In this document: in pieces, positions 26,634-35,452 of the stretch
Position numbering within the stretch: the stretch's first letter is position 1
Layout: every line of letters starts with the position of its first letter
Assembly: GCA_030833665.1 (NCBI GenBank)
Contig: JAURGT010000014.1
Coordinates: 1-40,379, forward strand
Origin: Miltoncostaeales bacterium
GTDB taxonomy: Bacteria > Actinomycetota > Thermoleophilia > Miltoncostaeales > Miltoncostaeaceae
DNA: 40,379 nucleotides
Direction of reading: 5' to 3'
Notes under the pieces: model-generated
Seen by the model: the letters and a program-made list of their open reading frames with translations, nothing else
What the model was told of the DNA's origin: nothing
The model's database searches: none
Program-made: the position numbers and the translations under genes

Positions 26634-27731
26634 CTAGCGCACGGACGGCGCGAAGCGGTCGCGGTGGATCACCTCGGCCGAACCGCTGGAGAGCAGCACC
26701 AGGGCATCCTCGGAGTGCATGCCGCGCACCGTGCGTATCTCATCGGCCGACAGGTCGGCGATGCCCTTGCCCACCTCGCGGCCGTCGGGCCCCACCACCA
26801 GCACGGCCTCGCCCGCCGCGAACGCCCCGTCGCAGGCCACCACGCCCACCGGAAGGAGCGACGTGCCCTTGTCGATCAGCGCCCGCACGGCGCCGGCGTC
26901 CACCACCACGCGCCCCTGCGCGGGCTTGGCGTGGCGCAGCCACATCTTGAAGGCGCCGTCCGACCGATCGGACGCCGCGAAGCGCGTGCCCACCGCGCCG
27001 CCCGCCGCCGCGGCGGGGATGACGCCGTCGTGCTCGCCGCTCGCGATGACGCACTCGGTGCCGCTGCCGGTGGCCATCGCCACCGCGGCCAGCTTGCTCG
27101 CGATGCCGCCGCGACCCCGGCCCGACCCGGGGAGGTCGGCCAGCGCGATGTCATCGAGGGCGGTGTCCGCCGCCAGGGCGTCGATGCGCACCGGACCGTC
27201 CGCGCCGGGGGCGTAGAGGCCGTCGCGGTCGGTGAGCAGGACCAGCAGGCGGGCGCGCAGGAGGATCGCCACCTGCGCGGCGAGGACGTCGTTATCCCCG
27301 AACGTGAGCTCGTCGGTCGCCGTGGTGTCGTTCTCGTTGATCACCGGGACGGCGCCCAGCGCCACCAGGCGCTCGAGCGTGTTGCGGGCGTTGAGGTACG
27401 ACGCCCGATGCTCAAGGTCGGCCGACGTCAGGAGCACCTGCCCCGGCACCACGCCGTGGCGGCCAAACTCGGTGATGTACCGCGAGAAGAGCGCGCCCTG
27501 CCCCACGGCGGATGCCGCCTGCAGGTCGGGCAGCGCTTCAGGGCGCGACGCAAAGCCCAGTGTCCCGAGACCGCATGCGATGGCGCCGCTCGACACCAGG
27601 ACGGGGCTCGCGCCCTCGGCCCTCAGGCGTGCGACCTCGGCCACGCGGCGCGCGAGGACCTCCTCGCGCAGGCCCCCCCGCTCGTCCACCAGCGTGGACG
27701 AGCCCAGCTTGATGACGATGACGTCGCTCAT
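26634..27731 (-). CDS. proB: Glutamate 5-kinase ProB with PUA domain
   Basis: 365 residues. The amino-acid kinase domain (1-255) opens VIVIKLGSSTLVDERGGL and contains VSSGAIACGLGTLG, NENDTT and GRGGIASKLAAVAMATGSGTECVIASG. A C-terminal PUA domain (about 275-355) is present. Known role: first committed, proline-inhibited step of proline synthesis. ATG at 27731 overlaps the obgE stop (ATGA); the frame reads on upstream inside obgE without conserved sequence. Confidence 0.95.
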   Translation of the reverse strand: MSDVIVIKLGSSTLVDERGGLREEVLARRVAEVARLRAEGASPVLVSSGAIACGLGTLGFASRPEALPDLQAASAVGQGALFSRYITEFGRHGVVPGQVLLTSADLEHRASYLNARNTLERLVALGAVPVINENDTTATDELTFGDNDVLAAQVAILLRARLLVLLTDRDGLYAPGADGPVRIDALAADTALDDIALADLPGSGRGRGGIASKLAAVAMATGSGTECVIASGEHDGVIPAAAAGGAVGTRFAASDRSDGAFKMWLRHAKPAQGRVVVDAGAVRALIDKGTSLLPVGVVACDGAFAAGEAVLVVGPDGREVGKGIADLSADEIRTVRGMHSEDALVLLSSGSAEVIHRDRFAPSVR

Positions 27732-28657
27732 GACAGCCACCGGATGAGTTCGTCGCGGAGCTCCGCGATCCCCTCCCCGGTCTCGGCGGATGTCGCGAAA
27801 TCTGCCTGGGGCGGGGCGGGCGCCAGGTCGCACTTGGTCGCCACCACCACCTCGCGGCCGGCCTCGGGCACGTAGGGCGCCACGCCCTCACGCACGCGCG
27901 CGAGGCGCGCGGCAGGGTCCTCGGGGTCGGATGCGTCGAGGCAGTGGACCACCACCGATGCGCGCTCCAGCTGGCCGAGGGCCGCCCCGCGGCGCTCGGT
28001 GCCGTCGGCCGCGAGGCCCGGCAGGTCGGCCACGAGGTGGATGACCCCGAAGGCGTCCTCGAGCGGCCCGAATGCCGGCTCGTCTGTGGTGTGCGGGTAC
28101 GGGGCCACCGTGGCGCTCGCACCCGTGAGCGCGTTGAGCAGGGCGGTCTTCCCCGAGTTGGGCAGCCCGATGATGGCCACGGCAACCGGCAGGCGCATCT
28201 CGAGGATGATCCAGGCCTCCTCGCCGTCCTCACCGGGGATCGTGGTGCGCGGCGCGCGGTGCGTGGACGACCTGAACGCGCGATTACCCACGCCGCCGAT
28301 GCCGCCGCGGGCCACGGGCACGACCTCGCCCGGCTCCATGAGCATGGCAACCTCGTGGCCATCACGCAGCACCCGGGTGCCCGGCGGCACGTGCACTTCG
28401 AGGGCATCGCCATTTCGCCCGTGCCGGTTGCGCCCCTCCCCCGCCGCCCCCGCCTGCGCCTTGTGGTGCACGCGCGTGCGGAACGGGGTGAGGTCGGTCA
28501 GCTGGTCATCCGCGATGAGCAGCACGTCACCGCCGCGCCCGCCGTTGCCCCCATCGGGGCCACCCTTCGGCGTGTGCGCCTCGCGGCGGAACGACAGGCA
28601 GCCGTGGCCGCCGCGTCCGCCCTGGACGTGGATCTTGACCCGGTCGGTGAAGGACAC
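27728..28657 (-). CDS. obgE: Obg-family GTPase with divergent G motifs and no OCT domain
   Basis: 309 residues. The glycine-rich Obg fold (1-155) is clear: GGRGGHGCLSFRREAHTPKGGPDGGNGGRGGDV. The G domain departs from the family: G1 GLPNSGKT (164-171, usually GFPNAGKS), switch I YPHTTDEP (usually YPFTTLxP), G3 DLPGL (211-215) followed by TERRGAALGQLER instead of the HEGxGLGxxFLRHIER type, and G4 TKCD (274-277). G5 SAETGEG is normal. The C-terminal OCT domain is absent, as in short Obg proteins. Obg binds the 50S subunit and responds to GTP/ppGpp. Its position in rplU-rpmA-obgE is canonical. GTG start at 28657. Confidence 0.9.
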   Translation of the reverse strand: MSFTDRVKIHVQGGRGGHGCLSFRREAHTPKGGPDGGNGGRGGDVLLIADDQLTDLTPFRTRVHHKAQAGAAGEGRNRHGRNGDALEVHVPPGTRVLRDGHEVAMLMEPGEVVPVARGGIGGVGNRAFRSSTHRAPRTTIPGEDGEEAWIILEMRLPVAVAIIGLPNSGKTALLNALTGASATVAPYPHTTDEPAFGPLEDAFGVIHLVADLPGLAADGTERRGAALGQLERASVVVHCLDASDPEDPAARLARVREGVAPYVPEAGREVVVATKCDLAPAPPQADFATSAETGEGIAELRDELIRWLS

Positions 28658-28686
28658 GGCGCGGGGCGGATCCGCCCCGACCCGGC

Positions 28687-28953
28687 TCAGCCCGCCGGGG
28701 CCTCCACGGGATGCACCGACACGAAGCGCCCCTTGTGGCCGTTGCTGAACTCCACGCGGCCGGAGACGGTCGCGAAGATCGTGTGGTCGCGACCAAGGCC
28801 CGCGCCGTTGCCAGGCCTGAACACGGTGCCGCGCTGGCGCACGATGATGGAGCCGGCCGGCACGACCTGGCCCGCGAACACCTTCACGCCGAGGCGCTTG
28901 GAGTTGGAATCACGACCGTTGCGGCTGGAGCCGCCACCCTTCTTGTGAGCCAT
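28687..28953 (-). CDS. rpmA: Large ribosomal subunit protein bL27
   Basis: 88 residues. [29 protein letters not shown] is the L27 N-terminus, whose tail reaches the peptidyl transferase centre. It begins directly with MAHKKGG, so there is no Firmicutes-type cleaved N-terminal extension. ATG at 28953 follows the rplU stop by two bases. Confidence 0.97.
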   Translation of the reverse strand: MAHKKGGGSSRNGRDSNSKRLGVKVFAGQVVPAGSIIVRQRGTVFRPGNGAGLGRDHTIFATVSGRVEFSNGHKGRFVSVHPVEAPAG

Positions 28954-28955
28954 TC

Positions 28956-29252
28956 CTAGCCCCCGATCCCGGTGATGCGCACGCGCGAGAGGCGCGAGCG
29001 GTGGCCCATCTTGCGCTTGCTGTCCTTCTTGGCGCGGTAGGTGAACACGGTGATCTTCGGGCCGAGCACATGCTCCTCGACCTCGGCGGTCACCGTGCCG
29101 CCGTCGCTGATGCCGTCGGTGCCACCGGTGGCGAGCACCCGCGGCGAGATGGTCTCGCCAGGCTCCGCGGCCACGCGGTCGACGACGATGCGCTCACCCT
29201 CGCGCACCCTGTATTGCTTGCCCCCAAGGGCGATCACGGCGTAATCAGCCAC
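28956..29252 (-). CDS. rplU: Large ribosomal subunit protein bL21
   Basis: 98 residues. [23 protein letters not shown] and [18 protein letters not shown] are L21 signatures. GTG start at 29252 with GGAGAG seven bases ahead. It leads the rplU-rpmA-obgE-proBA-nadD-rsfS run. The 98-base gap to rng (29253-29350) must hold its promoter; a possible -10 TACTGT lies at 29300-29305 on the minus strand without a good -35. Confidence 0.96.
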   Translation of the reverse strand: MADYAVIALGGKQYRVREGERIVVDRVAAEPGETISPRVLATGGTDGISDGGTVTAEVEEHVLGPKITVFTYRAKKDSKRKMGHRSRLSRVRITGIGG

Positions 29253-29350
29253 GTTCTCTCCACGTACGTCGATGCGCCCGGCTCCGGACGCGATCGGGGA
29301 CAGTAGCGAAACCGCCCCTCACGCGCCACGGCCCGCGGTGCCCGCCCCCT

Positions 29351-30874
29351 CTACTCGGCGGCGGCATCCGCCGGGGCCTTCGACCGACTACGGGCGCGGG
29401 TGCGCCCCGAGGCCGACGACTTTGCCGCCGCGCCCGCCACGCGTGCCGACCCCGGCGCCATCGAACCATCGCGTTCAAGCGCGATGGAGACCCCGAGGTC
29501 CTCCTCGATCTCCGAGAGCGCAGCGTTGCCGTCGGCCTGCAGGAAATCAGCCACCTCCGGGTGCACGGCCACCGACACCGGCGACTCCGAGGAAGCACCG
29601 ATGAGCAGGCGGATCTGCCGCTCGGCGTCGATCGCGTGGGTCTCGGCGCTCACCACGAAGCCCTGCCCCCCGCATGTTGGGCAGGCCCGGGTCATGATCT
29701 CCCGCGCGCCGTCGCTGATGTTCTGGCGGGTCATCTGCACCAGGCCCAGCGGAGAGATCTCCACCACGAAGGTGCGGCTGCGATCGCCCGCGAGCGCGTC
29801 GTTGAGCGCCTTCGTGACCGCACGCCGGTTCTTGGCGTCGTCCATGTCGATGAAGTCGATGACGATGATGCCGCCGATGTCGCGCAGGCGCAGCTGGCGC
29901 ACGACCTCCTCGGCGGCCTCGAGGTTGGTGCGCGTGATGGTGGCCTCGAGCTGGGTGTTGCCGCGGCCGACGTTCTTGCCCGAGTTGACGTCGATCACCG
30001 TCATCGCCTCGGTGTCGTCGATCACCAGCGAGCCCCCCGACGCCAGCGGCACGCGCCGGCTGAGCGTGGAACGGATGGCCGCCTCCACCCCGTGGGCCTC
30101 CATGAGGGGCTTGTCGCCCTCGTAGAGGCGCACGCGGTCGGCCAACTCCGGCGAGGTGCGCCGGAGGAAGCCCGTGATGCGCTCGTGCTGGCGCGGGTCG
30201 TCCACGAGCACCTCGTCGACGGTCTCGTTGAGGATGTCCCGGATCACCTTGAGCGATGAGTCGGCCTCGCTGTAGAGCAGCGACGGGGTGTCGACCTTGT
30301 CGGAGCGCTCGCGGATGGCCTTCCAGAGAAGGTTGAGCGACGCCAGGTCGCGCGCGAGCTCCTGTGCCGATGCGCCGGCTGCGGCGGTGCGCACGATGAT
30401 GCCCCCGCCGTCGGTGGGCAGGCGCTTGCAGATGTCACGCAGGCGGTGGCGCTCGTCGTCGTCCAGTCGCTTGCTGATGCCGATGCCATCGCCGAAGGGC
30501 ACGTACACGAGGAACCGGCCCGCCAGCGACAGCTGCATGGTCAGGCGCGCCCCCTTCGTGCCCATGGGGTCCTTCACGGCCTGGACGATGATCTGATCGC
30601 CCTTCTTCAGCAGCTCTGCGATGAGGCGCTTGCGCTTGGGCACGCCCATGGCCACCACGTCATCGACGTGGAGGAACCCGTTCTTGCCGATGCCGACCTC
30701 GATGAAGGCGGCCTCCATCCCAGCGAGCACTGACTCGACGCGGCCCTTCCAGATATGACCCACCACGGAGGCCTTGCCACGTCGTTCGATCTGCACCTCG
30801 GCGACGCGGCCATCCTCAACGATGGCAACGCGTGTCTCGGCGCGATCCACGGAAACCAGGATCTGCTTGATCAG
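29351..30874 (-). CDS. rng: Ribonuclease E/G family endoribonuclease, CTG start
   Basis: 507 residues. An S1 domain (about 35-120: GHIWKGRVESVLAGMEAAFIEVG) is followed by the catalytic region with VIDVNSGKN (near 290) and IDFIDMDD (near 338), holding the two metal-binding Asp, and the zinc-link cysteines in CPTCGGQG (near 395). The last ~40 residues are Ala/Arg/Ser-rich and disordered. Known role: 5'-end-sensitive cleavage of rRNA precursors and mRNA. The conserved start IKQILVSVDRAETRVAI is reached only from CTG at 30874, which overlaps the upstream stop as CTGA and has AAGGAG five bases ahead. Confidence 0.92.
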   Translation of the reverse strand: MIKQILVSVDRAETRVAIVEDGRVAEVQIERRGKASVVGHIWKGRVESVLAGMEAAFIEVGIGKNGFLHVDDVVAMGVPKRKRLIAELLKKGDQIIVQAVKDPMGTKGARLTMQLSLAGRFLVYVPFGDGIGISKRLDDDERHRLRDICKRLPTDGGGIIVRTAAAGASAQELARDLASLNLLWKAIRERSDKVDTPSLLYSEADSSLKVIRDILNETVDEVLVDDPRQHERITGFLRRTSPELADRVRLYEGDKPLMEAHGVEAAIRSTLSRRVPLASGGSLVIDDTEAMTVIDVNSGKNVGRGNTQLEATITRTNLEAAEEVVRQLRLRDIGGIIVIDFIDMDDAKNRRAVTKALNDALAGDRSRTFVVEISPLGLVQMTRQNISDGAREIMTRACPTCGGQGFVVSAETHAIDAERQIRLLIGASSESPVSVAVHPEVADFLQADGNAALSEIEEDLGVSIALERDGSMAPGSARVAGAAAKSSASGRTRARSRSKAPADAAAE

Positions 30875-31737
30875 CTCTTCTCCTTGCGTCCCTTCCGGAC
30901 GCGGGTGAGCAGCGACCTGAGCGCGCTTCGCGGATCGGCGGGGAGGTTGTCCTCTCCCATCTGATGCGAGATGCGATCGGTCGCGGCGGCGAGGGCTACC
31001 GTCGCGCCCCATGCGACTGCGCCGCGCACGAGCCACCGCGGAGCGGGGACCACGCGCGACGCGCCACGGGCGACGGCAGCGATGACAAGGCCGCTGGCGA
31101 CGGCCGCGGCGACTTCGGGGACCCGGCGGACATCGAGCTGATGCCCCTCGGCCGAGCCCGTCTTGACGACCATGGCCAACTGCGAGGCCGAGGCGCCGGG
31201 AAACCAGTTGAGCGCCCCCGCCACGGCGGACTCCCGCGCGGCAGAGGACACGATGCTGCGGCGCACGGCGTCGCGCAGCGGCGGGTACCGACGCGCGGCC
31301 GGCACCTTATGGGCCCCGAGGACCCGGATGATGCCGTCCGTGATGGCGGCGAGCGACGCCTCGCTGGTGGCGTCGGGGGCGAACACGAGGTCGCCGATGG
31401 TCACGTCCGGCTCGGCCAGCACCTCCGCCTCGCGCCCGCCGCGGCGGGCGTCGGGGCAGATGACCACCACGAGCGTCCGCAGGTCCTGCCGTGCGCGGGC
31501 CGCGGCCTCGCGCGCTGCCGAGGTGGCGTCGTCGGCCATCCCCAGCGGGATGATGACGAGATCGGCATGCGGGCGGTCACCCACGGGGACGCCCAGCAGG
31601 TCGGACAGGGCGCCGGTGAGCACGGGGTCGCCCGGGAGGATCGCGATGACCCCTCCCTCGAGGGCATCTTCGTGATGCTTGCGCGTGTCCTTCGCGAAGG
31701 TGTTGACCCGCTTCGCGAGCGTGGTGATGGCGCCCAC
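30871..31737 (-). CDS. Unknown protein with a DUF697-like C-terminal region
   Basis: 288 residues, GTG start at 31737, stop overlapping the rng start. The N-terminal ~125 residues look like an alpha/beta domain (GVIAILPGDP, ADLVIIPLG, LRTLVVVICPDA) with a Rossmann or degenerate P-loop flavour but no GKS/T. The C-terminal part (about 170-265) has the pattern of DUF697: NWFPGASASQLAMVVKTGSAEG, then two hydrophobic helices separated by VVPAPRW. DUF697 is found fused to GTPases and in inner-membrane proteins. The end is very basic. Position between rodA and rng suggests a link to the cell-shape operon, but function is unknown. Confidence 0.75.
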   Translation of the reverse strand: MGAITTLAKRVNTFAKDTRKHHEDALEGGVIAILPGDPVLTGALSDLLGVPVGDRPHADLVIIPLGMADDATSAAREAAARARQDLRTLVVVICPDARRGGREAEVLAEPDVTIGDLVFAPDATSEASLAAITDGIIRVLGAHKVPAARRYPPLRDAVRRSIVSSAARESAVAGALNWFPGASASQLAMVVKTGSAEGHQLDVRRVPEVAAAVASGLVIAAVARGASRVVPAPRWLVRGAVAWGATVALAAATDRISHQMGEDNLPADPRSALRSLLTRVRKGRKEKS

Positions 31738-31739
31738 GG

Positions 31740-32918
31740 CTATCTCGTCCGCGGCCCGAGCTCGCGCCCGCGTCGGCCGATGCGAAGGAGCACGCCGACC
31801 GCCACGAGGTTGGTCAGAGTGTGGCTCCCGCCGTACGACATGAATGGCAGCGGGATTCCTGTGATCGGCATGATCCCCACGTTCATGCCGATGTTAACGA
31901 ACACCTCGAACGCGAGCATCGCCGTGAGCCCGGCGGCCACGAGGCGCTCGAGCTCGGTATGGGCTTGTCGCATGATCACCAGGCACCGCCAGATGACGAC
32001 GAAGTACAGGGCGATCAGCAGGCCTGCGCCGAGGAAGCCGAACATCTCGGCGACGACGGCGAAGATGAAGTCGGTGTGATGCTCCGGCAGGAAGTCGTTG
32101 ATCGTCTGGGTGGCGCCGGAAGGCCCCTTGCCGAACGCGCCGCCCGATCCGATGGCCACCTTGCTCTGCTCGAGCTGGTACCCGGTCTCGGAGCGATCGG
32201 CGCCGGAGTCCACGAATGCCGTGAGGCGATCGACCTGGTAGGGCTTCAGCACGTTCACCCCCGCCGCCGGGAGGATGTACAGCACAAGCGCCACCAGCGT
32301 GACAACGACGGTGCCCGCCACGATGAAGTGCGTGATGGGCTGCCCCGCCACCCAAAGGATGGCCACGGTGATCGCGGCGTACACCAGCGACGTGCCAAGG
32401 TCTGGCTGCAGGAACACGATGCCCGCGGGCACTGCCGCGATGCCGGCGACGAACAGCGAGAGACGCGCGGAGTCCATCGAGCGGATGCGCTCCACCACGA
32501 TGACCGCGAGCACGAAGGCGATGATCACCTTGCCCAGCTCGGATGGCTGGAGGCGCAGGGGTCCGAGCTCGATCCATCGCGTGGACCCCCGGGCGGACGA
32601 CCCGAGCACGAGGACGATGCCCACCGCCGCGATGAGCATCGCGTAGAGGGTCCAGACGTAGCGCGAGAGTCGCTCGAGGTCGAGCCGCAGCGTGAAGAAG
32701 AGCGCCACGAGGCCGATGAGCGTGTACGCCACCTGACGGGTGAAGAAGTACCCGGGGTCTGACGGGATGTCGCCATCAGTGGCGACCCTCACCACGTAGA
32801 CACCGAATCCCGAGACGGCGATCGCGCTGCCGAGCAGCCACCAGTCGAGCCCGGCCACCGCCGACTGCGTGCGTGCGCGGGCGGATCCACCCCCGATCTC
32901 CCCGGGGAACGTCGCCAT
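31740..32918 (-). CDS. rodA: SEDS peptidoglycan polymerase RodA
   Basis: 392 residues with about ten transmembrane segments. SEDS signatures are present: RGSTRWIELGPLRLQPSELGK, FLQPDLGTSLVY, FLPEHHTDFIFAVVAEMFGFLG and GIMPITGIPLPFMSYGGS. RodA is the glycosyltransferase of the elongasome and works with PBP2. ATG at 32918 shares a base with the mrdA stop (TGATG). The frame is open upstream only inside mrdA. Confidence 0.95.
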   Translation of the reverse strand: MATFPGEIGGGSARARTQSAVAGLDWWLLGSAIAVSGFGVYVVRVATDGDIPSDPGYFFTRQVAYTLIGLVALFFTLRLDLERLSRYVWTLYAMLIAAVGIVLVLGSSARGSTRWIELGPLRLQPSELGKVIIAFVLAVIVVERIRSMDSARLSLFVAGIAAVPAGIVFLQPDLGTSLVYAAITVAILWVAGQPITHFIVAGTVVVTLVALVLYILPAAGVNVLKPYQVDRLTAFVDSGADRSETGYQLEQSKVAIGSGGAFGKGPSGATQTINDFLPEHHTDFIFAVVAEMFGFLGAGLLIALYFVVIWRCLVIMRQAHTELERLVAAGLTAMLAFEVFVNIGMNVGIMPITGIPLPFMSYGGSHTLTNLVAVGVLLRIGRRGRELGPRTR

Positions 32919-34855
32919 CAGTTGACCTTCGCCCCGGTGCCGCAGGTGTCGGCGGAGAAGCCCACGTACGCGCCGATGGCCCGGCACACGACCGGGGCCG
33001 CGGAGTTCGCGCCCTGCCCACCACGCTCCACCACCACGGCCACGAGGATCTTCGGGTCGTCGGCCGGCGCGTAGCCCACGTACCACGCGTGATCGATGCC
33101 GCTGGGGTTCTCGGCGGTGCCCGTCTTGCCCTCCACCCGGAACTGCTCCGGCAGACCCCCGAAGACCGGCGTGGCCGTGCCCCCATTTCCATTCGCCGCC
33201 CGGCGGAGCCCCGTGCGCACGAGCCGCAGGCTCTGCTCCGAGATGCCGAGCGGGCGCTTCGCCCGTGCGCTCAGCAGGTCGCGCAGCACGCGGCCGTCGG
33301 CGTCCACCACCGCCCGCCCGAGGGTCGGCGTCACCACCGTGCCGCCGTTGGCGATGGCCGCGTAGGCCACCGCCATCTGGATCGGCGTGACGAGCACGTT
33401 GCCCTGCCCGATCGACATGTTGATCGAGTCACCGGGGCGCCACGAGCAGTTGATGGGGTCGACCGCGCGATCGCAGGTACGGCGCTTGTAGGCCAGATCG
33501 GGTACCAGTCCCGCGCTCTCGCCCTCCACGGTGTCGAGGCCGGTCGGGCGACCCAGGCCGAACTTGCGGGACCAGTCCTGCAGGGGCCACCCGCGCACGC
33601 GATACGAGCGGTCACCGATCTCGTAGAAGAACGTGTCGCTCGATACCTCGAGCGCCTCGGACACACCGATCTTCCCGTGGTCGGTCTCGTTGAAGCCCTT
33701 GAAGCGGGTCTTGTAGAGCACCACGGAACCGGGGGACTCGATGATCTCCCCCGGCTTGTACAGCCCGCTCTCGATCGCCGCGGTCGCGGTGATGGCCTTG
33801 AACGTGGACGCGGCGGGGTACTCGCCCCCGATCGCGCGGTCGAGCAGCGGCCGGGCCGGGCTCGTGAGCAGCCGTCGCACCTCGCGCGGGCTGCCCGACT
33901 GGAAGACATCCGGGTCGTACGTGGGGTATGACGCCAGCGCCAGCACGGCGCCGGTCGTCGGGTCGATCGCGACGCCCGCGGCCCCCGTGGACGTGCCCGA
34001 CCCACGCACCTCGTCGCGCAGCGCCGCCTCGAGCGCCTTCTGCACCTTCACGTCGATTGACAGGCGCAGCGTCTGGCCCGGGCGCGGCGGGGTCTGGGAG
34101 AGGATGCCGCGCCCCACCACCTCCCCGCGGGCATCCACCTCCACCTGCTCGCGGCCGGCGATCCCGCGCAGGTACTCCTCGTATTCGGCCTCCATCCCGG
34201 CGCGGCCCACGGTCTCATTGCCGAGGTAGCCGCGGCTGCCGTACTCCTCCGCCTTCTCGGCGGGAATCGGCCCGGTGTAGCCGAGCACGTGCGCGGCCGC
34301 GGTGCCCTCCGGGTAGTCGCGCACGTATGCGGCCTCCAGGCTGATCCCGGGCAACTGCGCACGGCGCTCTTCGACGTACGCCTGCAGCTCAGGGGTCGTG
34401 TCCTCCTCGAGGACCACGGCTTCGAACGGCCGTGACTCGCCGGACTTCTTCACCTTCGCCGCGAAGTAGCCCGGGGGATGCCCGAGCGCCACGGAGAGCC
34501 GCCTGAGAGCCCCCGCGCCCTTCGTCCCGGTGAGCTGGCTCGGCTCGGCGACGAGGTTCAGCACCTCACGGCTCGTGACGAGCGGCGCGCCATTGCGATC
34601 GGTGATCGCCCCGCGTGGCGCCTCCGTGATGACCGTGCGCAGCCTGTTGGCCTCGGCGCGCTCCTGGTAGTCACCGCCGCCGATCACCTGCAGGAACCAC
34701 AGGCGCGCCACGAGCACACCGAGCAGCAGCAGCACGGCCATGGTGAACGACGCCATGCGCAGCACGGGACGCGGTGGGCGGCGGATGCGGCGGCGCGGCG
34801 GGCCGGGCTCGTCGCCGGACGGCAGGTCGGGAGGGATCGGGCTCGTTGTGCTCAC
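32918..34855 (-). CDS. mrdA: Penicillin-binding protein 2 (elongasome transpeptidase)
   Basis: 645 residues. A proline/arginine-rich cytoplasmic tail, one membrane helix (about 34-55), the PBP dimerisation domain, then the transpeptidase: S-T-F-K near residue 350 (catalytic Ser), SSD near 403 and KTGT near 576. It cross-links peptidoglycan with RodA during side-wall growth. GTG at 34855 overlaps the mreD stop (GTGA). A region with DAVDPINCSWRPGD and the C-terminal CRAIGAYVGFSADTC contains cysteines that could form disulfides outside the membrane. Confidence 0.95.
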   Translation of the reverse strand: MSTTSPIPPDLPSGDEPGPPRRRIRRPPRPVLRMASFTMAVLLLLGVLVARLWFLQVIGGGDYQERAEANRLRTVITEAPRGAITDRNGAPLVTSREVLNLVAEPSQLTGTKGAGALRRLSVALGHPPGYFAAKVKKSGESRPFEAVVLEEDTTPELQAYVEERRAQLPGISLEAAYVRDYPEGTAAAHVLGYTGPIPAEKAEEYGSRGYLGNETVGRAGMEAEYEEYLRGIAGREQVEVDARGEVVGRGILSQTPPRPGQTLRLSIDVKVQKALEAALRDEVRGSGTSTGAAGVAIDPTTGAVLALASYPTYDPDVFQSGSPREVRRLLTSPARPLLDRAIGGEYPAASTFKAITATAAIESGLYKPGEIIESPGSVVLYKTRFKGFNETDHGKIGVSEALEVSSDTFFYEIGDRSYRVRGWPLQDWSRKFGLGRPTGLDTVEGESAGLVPDLAYKRRTCDRAVDPINCSWRPGDSINMSIGQGNVLVTPIQMAVAYAAIANGGTVVTPTLGRAVVDADGRVLRDLLSARAKRPLGISEQSLRLVRTGLRRAANGNGGTATPVFGGLPEQFRVEGKTGTAENPSGIDHAWYVGYAPADDPKILVAVVVERGGQGANSAAPVVCRAIGAYVGFSADTCGTGAKVN

Positions 34856-35445
34856 GAGTGAAGCATCCCCGGCTCGACGTCCACCGGGGCCCCGAGGAGT
34901 CGCCTCACGACGAGCAGGAGCGGAAACGACAACAGCCCGGTGAGCAGGATGGTGGGCACGATCACCTGCACGGCCACCGCGGACACCACGAACTCCGTGC
35001 CGAGAAGCAGCTGGAACACCGCGTATCCCACCTGCACGAAGGCGCACGCCGCCACGGCGAGCGCAACCGGCAGCCCCAGGCTCTCGGCCTCGGGGCGATC
35101 GACGAACCGGCCGCACCAGTAGCCCGCCGCGAGGCAGAGGAGGGCGAGCACGCCCAGCGTGCCCACCGGCGTGGTCAGTTCCACGGCGAGGCCGCACGCG
35201 AAGCCGAGGATGGCTCCCACGAACGGGCCGCGGAACACGGCGATGATGACGATGAGCGCGATGCAGATGTCAGGTGCACCATCTGCCACCGTGAGGTACG
35301 GCATGAGCGTGATCTGCAGCAGCACGGCGAGCACGCCCATCAACACGATGCGCCCGATGTGGGCGGGGCGCTGCGGCAGGCTGCGGATGCGCCCGACTGG
35401 CAGCGGGCGGGCCCCCGGGATGTCCCCCGTGATCTGCTCGGCCAC
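34852..35445 (-). CDS. mreD: Rod shape-determining protein MreD
   Basis: 197 residues with five or six hydrophobic segments. LLQITLMPYLTVADGAPDICIALIVIIAVFRGPFVGAILGFACGLAVEL is typical MreD. It is an inner-membrane scaffold of the elongasome. GTG at 35445, seven bases after the mreC stop. Identification rests on topology, the P-D pair and position between mreC and mrdA. Confidence 0.93.
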   Translation of the reverse strand: MAEQITGDIPGARPLPVGRIRSLPQRPAHIGRIVLMGVLAVLLQITLMPYLTVADGAPDICIALIVIIAVFRGPFVGAILGFACGLAVELTTPVGTLGVLALLCLAAGYWCGRFVDRPEAESLGLPVALAVAACAFVQVGYAVFQLLLGTEFVVSAVAVQVIVPTILLTGLLSFPLLLVVRRLLGAPVDVEPGMLHS

Positions 35446-35452
35446 CGTGGCC

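Noticed and set aside
24783-27875. A 1030-codon open frame on the plus strand
   Set aside because: It is antisense to nadD, proA and proB, all unmistakable. High G+C at third codon positions suppresses stop codons on the opposite strand; the translation is low-complexity (His/Arg/Gly).
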